NCBI GenBank assembly: GCA_009700405.1
Contig: WLMD01000107.1
Location: 1 to 5,547 of the forward strand
Source of the DNA: Actinomycetota bacterium
GTDB lineage: Bacteria > Actinomycetota > Actinomycetes > Nanopelagicales > Nanopelagicaceae
DNA: 5,547 bases
Reading direction: 5' to 3'
A program made the position numbers and the translations under genes. Of the stretch, positions 1 to 4,958 are shown one piece after another (position 1 is the first letter of the stretch; each line of letters opens with the position of its first letter). Under the pieces are notes generated by a model that worked only from the letters and a program-made list of their open reading frames with translations, had not been told where the DNA came from and searched no databases.

Positions 1-832
1 CATAAGCATCCGCTGCGGCAATTACTTCCTTAACTTTCCAGCGCGAGTTAATAGGAACCAAAGAATCACGAAGCTCATCATCAGGCGTGTGCAATGAAAC
101 AGCCAAGGTGACCGGAATTCCCTCTTGAGTTAGCTTTTCGATACCGTTAACCAATCCAACGGTTGAAAGAGTTACCGAACGGGCGCTAATTCCCAACCCA
201 TCCGGATGAGGATCTGTGATGTTACGGATACTTCTCATCACCGCTTTGTAATTGGCCATAGGTTCGCCCATGCCCATAAATACAACATTAGATAAACGAG
301 TTGGTCCACCAGGTAGTTCTCCGGATGCGCAGGCACGAGCTGAGGCAACAATTTGTTCGGTAATCTCAGCAGCAGAAAGGTTCCTCGTAAGTCCTGCCTG
401 ACCGGTAGCGCAAAATGGACAGTTCATTCCGCATCCTGCTTGCGAGGAAACACATACAGTTGTTCGATCTGTGTAGCGCATCAAAACACTCTCGACCAAA
501 ACACCATCATGCAATCGCCATAAATCTTTACGAGTCATGCCATTATCGCAGGTAATAGATCTCACAAGCTCAATCAACTTTGGAATAAAGAGCTCAGCAA
601 ATCTTGTACGCATATCAGCTGGAATATCGCTCCAGCTCTCTGGGTCTGTATCGAGGTGACCAAAATAATGAGCACCTACTTGCGTTGCACGAAAACCTGG
701 GAATCCTAACTCCTTTGCAAAATCTTTCCGCTCAGAAGGTGAAAAATCAGCAAGGTGCTTGGGCACTTTCTTCTTTTGAACTGGCTCATCGAAAACCAAT
801 TTCAATTCGGCTGGCTGCTCTGGACGACTCAT
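1..832 (-). CDS. rlmN: Dual-specificity 23S rRNA/tRNA adenine-C2 methyltransferase RlmN (3' end outside window)
   Basis: RlmN is a cytoplasmic radical-SAM enzyme that methylates C2 of A2503 in 23S rRNA and A37 in some tRNAs. I translated 277 codons from the ATG at 832-830 to the left edge. The radical-SAM iron-sulphur motif CxxxCxxC is C134, C138 and C141 (GCGMNCPFCATG), and C127 in VCVSSQ, seven residues before it, matches the conserved cysteine of E. coli RlmN (C118). The SAM-binding GMGEP motif is at 187-191 and a SLHTP motif at 246-250. The N-terminal segment, including HLADFSPSER and FRATQV, is typical of actinobacterial RlmN. The family is usually about 350-380 residues, so roughly the last quarter, with the second catalytic cysteine, is missing here. 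The start overlaps the cdsA stop (ATGA, 832-829). Only a weak AAGG lies 8 bases upstream, which suggests translation coupled to cdsA. The related Cfr resistance methyltransferase is less likely given the operon position. Confidence 0.96.
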   Translation of the reverse strand, partial: MSRPEQPAELKLVFDEPVQKKKVPKHLADFSPSERKDFAKELGFPGFRATQVGAHYFGHLDTDPESWSDIPADMRTRFAELFIPKLIELVRSITCDNGMTRKDLWRLHDGVLVESVLMRYTDRTTVCVSSQAGCGMNCPFCATGQAGLTRNLSAAEITEQIVASARACASGELPGGPTRLSNVVFMGMGEPMANYKAVMRSIRNITDPHPDGLGISARSVTLSTVGLVNGIEKLTQEGIPVTLAVSLHTPDDELRDSLVPINSRWKVKEVIAAADAY

Positions 833-1674
833 AGATAGCGCCTTACTATTTCAAGGGCCAGCCAAAGAGCTGGCGCAGTAAGAAGCACAGAATCTAAACG
901 ATCTAGAATTCCACCGTGGCCGGGCAAAATCGAACCCATATCTTTCAATGAGAGATCGCGCTTCATGGCACTTTCAATAAGGTCGCCACTTGTAGCTGTA
1001 AAGACAACCATCAATCCAAGTACTGCCCCTATCCACCAATGAAGGTGTAAGAGGTAATGAAAACTCAATGCTCCACCGGCTATGGTGAAAAGTATGGATC
1101 CAGCAAAGCCTTCCCAAGATTTCTTAGGACTGATTGTTGGAGCTAGTGGATGCTTACCAAATAAAACACCCACCAAATAACCGAAGGTATCATTGCAACT
1201 AACCAAAATTACAAATGTCATTACTCGACTAAGCCCGTCATCTGGGCGTGCCAGTAGCAAAAGGAATCCGGCCAGAAATGGAAGATAGATAAGTACCAAC
1301 GATGTTGCGGTTGCACTCTTTACAAAGCCATTGGGGCCTTTACGCAATAGATCAACAAGCAAAATTGGAAGAGACATTGCAGTGGCAACCGCTAAGCCAG
1401 CAACTCCCCCACGCCAGGTTGCAACAACCAAGATTAACGATGCTATGACAAGTGCTGGCTCCGAGATGAAAGTTTTTACCAAGCTAAATGCACGAACAAT
1501 CTCTCGAATACCTAAAATGACAGCAACTACAACGAGTACTACGAATACCTCACGGCGAAAAGCCAAAGATGCCCAAACAATTGTTACAAGAGAGAGACTC
1601 ACGCCGATTGAAGGGATGAGTTTGCGCCCAGCCTTACGGTTGAGTGCCTCGTTTATTGCATGTAGGTCGTCCAT
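829..1674 (-). CDS. cdsA: Phosphatidate cytidylyltransferase (CDP-diacylglycerol synthase)
   Basis: CdsA is an integral membrane enzyme that makes CDP-diacylglycerol from phosphatidic acid and CTP, the branch point for bacterial phospholipids. The 281-residue product is of normal family length. The CDP-diglyceride synthetase signature spans residues 235-261: SAMKRD, then KD at 244-245, GHGG at 252-255, and DRLD at 258-261. A second conserved block begins with NDTFGY (161-166) and runs through FGKHPLAP to SPKKSWEG (182-189). I see about eight or nine hydrophobic segments, roughly at 19-39, 43-60, 73-110, 122-142, 150-171, 190-208, 213-229 and 262-279. The ATG at 1674-1672 is the only plausible start, since the in-frame frr stop lies just 15 bases upstream and no other start codon lies between. 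That gap has no good Shine-Dalgarno, so translation may depend on ribosomes finishing frr. The stop TGA overlaps the rlmN start. It probably supplies CDP-diacylglycerol for phosphatidylinositol and cardiolipin synthesis as in other Actinobacteria (inference). Confidence 0.96.
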   Translation of the reverse strand: MDDLHAINEALNRKAGRKLIPSIGVSLSLVTIVWASLAFRREVFVVLVVVAVILGIREIVRAFSLVKTFISEPALVIASLILVVATWRGGVAGLAVATAMSLPILLVDLLRKGPNGFVKSATATSLVLIYLPFLAGFLLLLARPDDGLSRVMTFVILVSCNDTFGYLVGVLFGKHPLAPTISPKKSWEGFAGSILFTIAGGALSFHYLLHLHWWIGAVLGLMVVFTATSGDLIESAMKRDLSLKDMGSILPGHGGILDRLDSVLLTAPALWLALEIVRRYL

Positions 1675-1689
1675 AGCGGGAGTGAATTC

Positions 1690-2253
1690 TCAAACTTCGA
1701 GAAGTTCGATCTCCTTATGCTTAAGTAAATCATCAACTTTAGATACGTGATCTGAAGTCATTTTCTCTAAATCTTTTTCCCCACGAGTTAAATCATCTTT
1801 ACCGATGTCGCCATCTTTTTCCAGTTTTTCAATGGTTTCCTTTGCATGACGGCGAATATTGCGAAGTGAAACCTTCGCTTCTTCCGCCTTAGTGCGAACA
1901 ACTTTGATGTACTCCTTGCGGCGCTCCTCGGTAAGTTGCGGGAAATTAACGCGGATAACCACGCCATCATTGCCTGGGTTTACACCTAGATCTGATTCGC
2001 GAATCGCTTTTTCTATCGAAGCCATAGCTCCTTTATCAAATGGTGAAACAATCGCCATGCGCGCTTCTGGGACTTGAAAAGAAGCCAACTGTGAGAGCGG
2101 GGTGTAGGTGCCGTAGTAATCAACCATAATCTTGTTGAAAAGTGATGGGTGAGCGCGACCGGTGCGGATTGTCGCAAAATCTTCCTTTGCTACTTCCACT
2201 GCCTTATTCATCTTTGTATCAGCATCAGCAAGTGTGCCAGCTACATCGCTCAT
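1690..2253 (-). CDS. frr: Ribosome recycling factor (RRF)
   Basis: RRF works with EF-G to split the post-termination ribosome so that subunits, mRNA and tRNA can be reused. The 187-residue product matches the usual length of about 185. The two halves of the helical domain I flank a small domain II at about 31-105. The IRTGRAHPSLF segment (29-39), VDYYGTYTPL (44-53), PFDKGA (71-76), and FPQLTEERR (104-112) are all family hallmarks. The arginine-rich RNIRRHA (131-137) corresponds to the functionally important region around E. coli R132, and the protein ends in the common LLEV. The start ATG (2253-2251) has an AGGGAG Shine-Dalgarno with 5-base spacing. It lies 38 bases after pyrH, a pairing that is conserved across many bacteria, and 15 bases before cdsA. 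Nothing is unusual in the protein. Confidence 0.98.
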   Translation of the reverse strand: MSDVAGTLADADTKMNKAVEVAKEDFATIRTGRAHPSLFNKIMVDYYGTYTPLSQLASFQVPEARMAIVSPFDKGAMASIEKAIRESDLGVNPGNDGVVIRVNFPQLTEERRKEYIKVVRTKAEEAKVSLRNIRRHAKETIEKLEKDGDIGKDDLTRGEKDLEKMTSDHVSKVDDLLKHKEIELLEV

Positions 2254-2258
2254 TCGTG

Positions 2259-2264
2259 CTCCCT
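2259..2264 (-). promoter_or_regulatory. Shine-Dalgarno of frr (AGGGAG)
   Basis: AGGGAG lies 5 bases before the frr ATG and fixes that start. The remaining pyrH-frr gap shows no promoter or terminator that I can recognise. Confidence 0.82.
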
Positions 2265-2291
2265 ATTTCTGTAGATATCTAGTGATTGGTA

Positions 2292-3014
2292 CTACGCGAC
2301 CAGAGTTCCGATAGTTTCACCGCGAACAGCGCGGCCAATATTTCCGTTTGTCATGAGATCAAAAACGACAATCGGCAAATTGTTCTCTCGGCATAGACTA
2401 AATGCTGCTGCATCGGCAACCGCAAGTGATTTAGTAATAACTTCATCGTAGGAAATCGTGTCGAATTTAATTGCCGAAGGATCCTTCTTGGGGTCAGCTG
2501 AGTAAACGCCATCTACCCCGCTCTTTGCCAGAAGTAACGCTTCCGATCCAATTTCTAGCGCTCGTTGTGCGGCAACTGTATCTGTCGTGAAGAACGGCAT
2601 TCCTGCTCCGGCTCCAAAAATCACTACGCGACCTTTTTCTAAATGGCGGATAGCGCGGCGAGGAATATAAGGTTCAGCAACTTGACCCATTGAGATTGCA
2701 GTCTGAACTCGGGTATCAACGCCGAGTTTTTCAAGAAAATCTTGAAGTGCAAGACAATTCATTACCGTGCCGAGCATGCCCATGTAGTCAGCGCGTGCAC
2801 GATCCATGCCCAATTGCTGAAGTTCTGCACCACGGAAATAGTTTCCGCCTCCAACAACAACTGCAATTTGCACACCGCTTCGGACAACTTCGGCAATTTG
2901 TTTTGCTACATCTTGCACAACATCAGGATCAACACCGATGCCTTTAGCTCCACCAAAAACTTCACCAGAAAGCTTAAGGAGCACTCGCCCGTATTTACCT
3001 CTACTACCGGGCAT
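2292..3014 (-). CDS. pyrH: UMP kinase (uridylate kinase)
   Basis: PyrH phosphorylates UMP to UDP with ATP, the step that feeds all UTP and CTP synthesis; the bacterial enzyme is a hexamer of the amino-acid-kinase fold. The 240-residue product has the normal length. Visible motifs are LLKLSGE (12-18, phosphate binding), GGGNYFRG (55-62), ADYMGMLGTVMN (75-86), the GAGAGMPFFTTDT nucleotide loop (134-146), and KSGVDGVYSADP (164-175). The GAGxGMP form with TDTxAAQRALE is the actinobacterial style. The start ATG (3014-3012) is preceded by AAAGGAG with 5-base spacing. The stop is TAG. The gene sits 51 bases after tsf and 38 bases before frr. Its CTP product is consumed by CdsA two genes downstream, though co-transcription is general for this cluster and need not mean metabolic coupling. 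Confidence 0.98.
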   Translation of the reverse strand: MPGSRGKYGRVLLKLSGEVFGGAKGIGVDPDVVQDVAKQIAEVVRSGVQIAVVVGGGNYFRGAELQQLGMDRARADYMGMLGTVMNCLALQDFLEKLGVDTRVQTAISMGQVAEPYIPRRAIRHLEKGRVVIFGAGAGMPFFTTDTVAAQRALEIGSEALLLAKSGVDGVYSADPKKDPSAIKFDTISYDEVITKSLAVADAAAFSLCRENNLPIVVFDLMTNGNIGRAVRGETIGTLVA

Positions 3015-3019
3015 GAGTG

Positions 3020-3026
3020 CTCCTTT
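3020..3026 (-). promoter_or_regulatory. Shine-Dalgarno of pyrH (AAAGGAG)
   Basis: AAAGGAG with 5-base spacing to the pyrH ATG confirms that start. The 51-base gap after tsf otherwise holds only a short inverted repeat (3065-3053, TCTTC-TAC-GAAGA) directly after the tsf stop. Confidence 0.85.
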
Positions 3027-3065
3027 CGCTATTTATCTAGAGTCTAATTGTCTCTTCGTAGAAGA

Positions 3066-3893
3066 TTATTGACCCACGCGGAAGCGATGGAAAGCCTTTA
3101 CGACAGTCCCTGCCTCATCGAGAATCTGCTTTACCGTCTTCTTGGCATCCTTGGCGAAAGCCTGCTCTATCAAGCTGACTTCCTTAACGAATCCAGTAAC
3201 ACGGCCTTCAACGATCTTGGAAAGGGAAGCCTCGGGCTTACCCTCGTTACGAGCAGTCTCTTCTGCAAGACGGCGCTCATTCTCAATCAATTCCGCAGGG
3301 ACATCTTCGCGATTGACATAGGTTGGACCGAAAGCTGCGATGTGCTGTGCAACATCCTTGCCGACGCCCAATGCATCCTTTGTTAACTGAACGAGAACAC
3401 CGACCTGTGGTGGAAGATCTGGACTAGTGCGGTGAAGGTAGATGCCCACTGGTGAGCCATCGAGAACTGCAACGCGGCGAACTTCAATCTTTTCGCCAAG
3501 TGTTGCATTTCCTTCATCGACTGCGTCTTGAACTTTGCGTCCGGGCTTAATCTCTGAAGCAAGAAAAGCATCAACATCTGATGTCTTTACTGCTTCAAGT
3601 TGTGCAAGAAGTTCATCGGCAAGGGCCTGAAAACGATCACCCTTTGCAACGAAGTCAGTCTCACAGTTGAGCTCAAGCATGACACCTAAATTATCTTGAA
3701 CCTTAGCAATGACAAGTCCGTTAGAAGTTGTACGGCCTTCACGCTTGGTGACGCCCTTCAAACCTTTAACGCGAATGATGTCAACAGCCTTGTCGAAATC
3801 ACCTTCTGCCTCATCAAGTGCTTTCTTGCAATCGAGCATTCCTGCTGCGGTTGCTTCACGAAGTTTCTTTACATCTTCTGCTGAGTATTTCAA
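3066..3893 (-). CDS. tsf: Translation elongation factor Ts
   Basis: EF-Ts is the guanine nucleotide exchange factor that regenerates EF-Tu-GTP. The 275-residue product has an N-terminal UBA-like domain (about 1-55, with KKLREATAAGMLDCKKAL at 9-26), then the core domain. TDFVAK at 79-84 includes D80 and F81, the residues that disturb the EF-Tu magnesium site; the numbering matches E. coli. The C-terminus FHRFRVGQ is the family ending. The start codon is TTG (3893-3891), supported by alignment to the usual EF-Ts N-terminus and by a strong GGAGGG at 3904-3899, 5 bases upstream. No ATG lies at a suitable position before M19. Only one base (3894) separates this start from the rpsB stop TAA, so the ribosome binding site lies in the last codons of rpsB and translational coupling is likely. 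In the signature, residue 16 is Ala where Gly, Ser, Asp, Asn or Gln is usual, as far as I recall; this looks minor. Confidence 0.98.
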   Translation of the reverse strand: MKYSAEDVKKLREATAAGMLDCKKALDEAEGDFDKAVDIIRVKGLKGVTKREGRTTSNGLVIAKVQDNLGVMLELNCETDFVAKGDRFQALADELLAQLEAVKTSDVDAFLASEIKPGRKVQDAVDEGNATLGEKIEVRRVAVLDGSPVGIYLHRTSPDLPPQVGVLVQLTKDALGVGKDVAQHIAAFGPTYVNREDVPAELIENERRLAEETARNEGKPEASLSKIVEGRVTGFVKEVSLIEQAFAKDAKKTVKQILDEAGTVVKAFHRFRVGQ

Positions 3894-3894
3894 C

Positions 3895-4731
3895 TTAGCC
3901 CTCCACTGTTCCAGTTGGGGATTCCACTGGTGCTTCTACAACTGGTGCCGCTGCGCCATCTAGGATTTCTTTCTCCCAGTCAGCCAATGGCTCCCCTGCT
4001 GCAACTGCCGCAACTGCATCTGGCTTTACTTCTTCTTTAACATTTGCAACTCGAGCTTGAAGGCCCGCTGCAATTGCATCAGTAATTACGCGAGTAAGCA
4101 GTCCGATCGAACGGATTGCATCGTCGTTGCCAGGAATCTTGAAATCAACTTCGTCTGGATCGCAATTTGTATCCAAAATTGCGATAACAGGAATACCAAG
4201 CTTCTTGGCTTCTGCAACTGCGAGGTGCTCTTTCTTTGTATCCACTACCCAGATTGCACTAGGCAATTTAGTCATGTTACGAATTCCGTTGAGGTTCTTG
4301 TTGAGCTTCTCGCGTTCGCGACGAAGAACAAGCAATTCCTTCTTGGTCAACAACTGATCGTTGGCATTTTCCAGTGCTTCAAGTTCCTTAAGGCGCTGAA
4401 TACGCTTGTAAACAGTTGGAAAGTTTGTAAGCATTCCGCCCAACCAGCGCTCGGTGACATATGGCATGCCAACACGTGCTGATTGCTGAATGATTGGCTC
4501 TTGAGCCTGCTTCTTGGTTCCGACATAAAGTACATGTCCACCCTTTGCAACAACATCCTTAACAAATTCATAGGCGCTATCAATAAGACCTAGTGACTGT
4601 TGGATATCGATAATGTAGATGCCATTGCGCTCGGCAAAAATAAAGCGCTTCATCTTTGGATTCCATCGACGTGTCTGGTGTCCGAAGTGGACTCCGCTGT
4701 CGAGAAGTTCTCGCATTGTTACAACCGCCAT
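3895..4731 (-). CDS. rpsB: 30S ribosomal protein S2
   Basis: S2 binds the 30S subunit between head and body, late in assembly and in contact with S1 or mRNA-path elements. The 278-residue product begins MAVVTMRELLDSGVHFGHQ, the standard N-terminus, followed by RRWNPKM (21-27), FAERNGIYIIDI (32-43), and YVGTKKQAQE (69-78). The coiled-coil hairpin is at about 105-150, and the second S2 signature lies at 157-181 (PSAIWVVDT ... KKLGIP). DTNCDPDEVDFKIPGNDDA (187-205) is the conserved core end. Residues from about 231 onward form an Ala/Pro/Val/Glu-rich tail, seen also in other actinobacterial S2 proteins and probably disordered. The ATG (4731-4729) has AAGGAG 9 bases upstream. It is the first gene of the translation cluster and is followed after one base by tsf, as in most bacteria. 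In several bacteria S2 represses its own operon through the mRNA leader; whether that applies here is open. Confidence 0.98.
   Translation of the reverse strand: MAVVTMRELLDSGVHFGHQTRRWNPKMKRFIFAERNGIYIIDIQQSLGLIDSAYEFVKDVVAKGGHVLYVGTKKQAQEPIIQQSARVGMPYVTERWLGGMLTNFPTVYKRIQRLKELEALENANDQLLTKKELLVLRREREKLNKNLNGIRNMTKLPSAIWVVDTKKEHLAVAEAKKLGIPVIAILDTNCDPDEVDFKIPGNDDAIRSIGLLTRVITDAIAAGLQARVANVKEEVKPDAVAAVAAGEPLADWEKEILDGAAAPVVEAPVESPTGTVEG
3899..3904 (-). promoter_or_regulatory. Shine-Dalgarno of tsf embedded in the rpsB 3' end (GGAGGG)
   Basis: GGAGGG spans the codons for the last Val-Glu-Gly residues of S2 and lies 5 bases before the TTG start of tsf. It decides the TTG start and implies that a ribosome finishing rpsB sits over the tsf initiation site. 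Confidence 0.88.
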
Positions 4732-4740
4732 GGCGGCACA

Positions 4741-4746
4741 CTCCTT
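4741..4746 (-). promoter_or_regulatory. Shine-Dalgarno of rpsB (AAGGAG)
   Basis: AAGGAG lies 9 bases before the rpsB ATG, slightly longer than the 5-base spacing of tsf, pyrH and frr in this window, and 3 bases after the base of the hairpin at 4770-4750. It supports the chosen S2 start. Confidence 0.85.
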
Positions 4747-4749
4747 CTT

Positions 4750-4849
4750 GCGAACTTTTAACGTGTTCGCTCTCGGTTAATGGCGCAACTCTTTGTTGTG
4801 CCCGTCGCACTCATTGACACCGACCAAGTTGTTTAGGACTTAGACCGAG
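4750..4849 (-). promoter_or_regulatory. Candidate structured leader RNA before rpsB
   Basis: Three complementary sets fit together in the minus-strand RNA. CTCGGT (4849-4844), one bulged base, then UAA (4842-4840) can pair with UUA-ACCGAG (4780-4772), closing a loop. Inside it, GGCaCAAC (4802-4795) and GUUGcGCC (4789-4782) form a stem with one A-C mismatch. One base after the closing helix, GCGAAC (4770-4765) and GUUCGC (4755-4750) form a second hairpin that ends 3 bases before AAGGAG. The compact stacking just ahead of the ribosome binding site resembles ribosomal-protein autoregulatory leaders, where S2 would be the expected ligand. I have no covariation or energy calculation, so this is a hypothesis. 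Confidence 0.35.
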
Positions 4850-4862
4850 GTGGTTTAACGAA

Positions 4863-4876
4863 CTTTGCTAGCAAAG
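4863..4876. repeat. Perfect 14-bp palindrome CTTTGCTAGCAAAG
   Basis: The sequence is its own reverse complement over 14 bases, with no spacer. As RNA it could only form a 5-bp stem with a CTAG loop, so a dimeric DNA-binding protein is a more natural reading than a hairpin. It lies 132 bases before the rpsB start and 20 bases downstream of the 4914-4896 repeat in transcription order. I do not recognise it as a known operator. Confidence 0.6.
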
Positions 4877-4895
4877 ACCGCGAGTGCTGAGATGT

Positions 4896-4914
4896 CACAG
4901 ACCAACGGTCTGTG
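4896..4914 (-). repeat. Perfect 8-bp inverted repeat downstream of xerC (terminator stem or operator)
   Basis: On the minus strand CACAGACC and GGTCTGTG flank a GTT loop, a perfect 8-base-pair stem. It begins 45 bases after the xerC stop. Neither strand has a T run after the stem, so it is not a textbook intrinsic terminator, although actinobacterial terminators often lack the U tract. It could end xerC transcription, be a 5' hairpin of the rpsB mRNA, or be a protein-binding site on DNA. The repeat itself is certain; its role is not known. Confidence 0.7.
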
Positions 4915-4922
4915 CAAGGGCA

Positions 4923-4950
4923 ATACTACCTGAGGTTTGAGCGTGGAAAA
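4923..4950 (-). promoter_or_regulatory. Weak candidate sigma70-type promoter for rpsB
   Basis: TAGTAT at 4928-4923 fits the TAnnnT form of a -10 element. The best partner, TTTTCC at 4950-4945 with 16-base spacing, matches only three of six positions of TTGACA. If real, transcription would begin near 4916, just before the inverted repeat at 4914-4896, giving an rpsB leader of about 185 bases. The -35 is poor, so this is only the best of weak options. Confidence 0.2.
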
Positions 4951-4958
4951 TCCACTGA

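Larger units (their letters stand above)
4732..4958 (-). promoter_or_regulatory. xerC-rpsB intergenic region: presumed promoter and leader of the rpsB operon
   Basis: This is the only long gap in the window. It contains no convincing protein gene. In transcription order it holds a short hairpin just after xerC (4955-4943, GTGGA-TTT-TCCAC), a perfect inverted repeat (4914-4896), a perfect 14-base palindrome (4876-4863), a set of nested complementary segments (4849-4750), and the rpsB Shine-Dalgarno (4746-4741). Since rpsB heads a highly expressed cluster, a promoter is expected here, but I find no strong consensus -35/-10 pair. That a promoter and leader lie here is inferred from gene layout. 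Confidence 0.6.

Noticed and set aside
604..834. 76-codon open frame on the plus strand opposite the rlmN N-terminal coding region
   Set aside because: The minus-strand translation is continuous and clearly RlmN; the plus frame has no Shine-Dalgarno or recognisable product.
1331..1750. 139-codon open frame on the plus strand, antisense to cdsA and the end of frr
   Set aside because: The product is a Ser/Thr/Arg/Lys-rich low-complexity chain with no recognisable domain, lying exactly opposite a well-supported membrane protein gene; it is a composition shadow.
3053..3065. Inverted repeat TCTTC-TAC-GAAGA right after the tsf stop as an intrinsic terminator
   Set aside because: The stem is only 5 bp and AT-rich, with no T run after it; pyrH follows within 51 bases, so at most it is a minor processing or attenuation site.
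4057..4482. 141-codon open frame on the plus strand, antisense to rpsB
   Set aside because: Cys- and Asn-rich product with no family resemblance, fully opposite the conserved S2 core; a shadow.
4580..4810. GTG-started minus-strand frame beginning in the rpsB leader and running out of frame into rpsB
   Set aside because: It overlaps the conserved S2 N-terminus in another frame, has no Shine-Dalgarno, and its product is not recognisable.
4943..4955. GTGGA-TTT-TCCAC hairpin just after the xerC stop as a terminator
   Set aside because: A 5-bp stem with a 3-base loop and no T tract is too weak to call; it also overlaps the weak -35 candidate.
4732..4958. A dif site, attachment site or mobile-element end near the Xer recombinase
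   Set aside because: I see no dif-like pair of 11-base arms and no direct repeats or transposase; XerC here is the housekeeping copy in its usual actinobacterial location.
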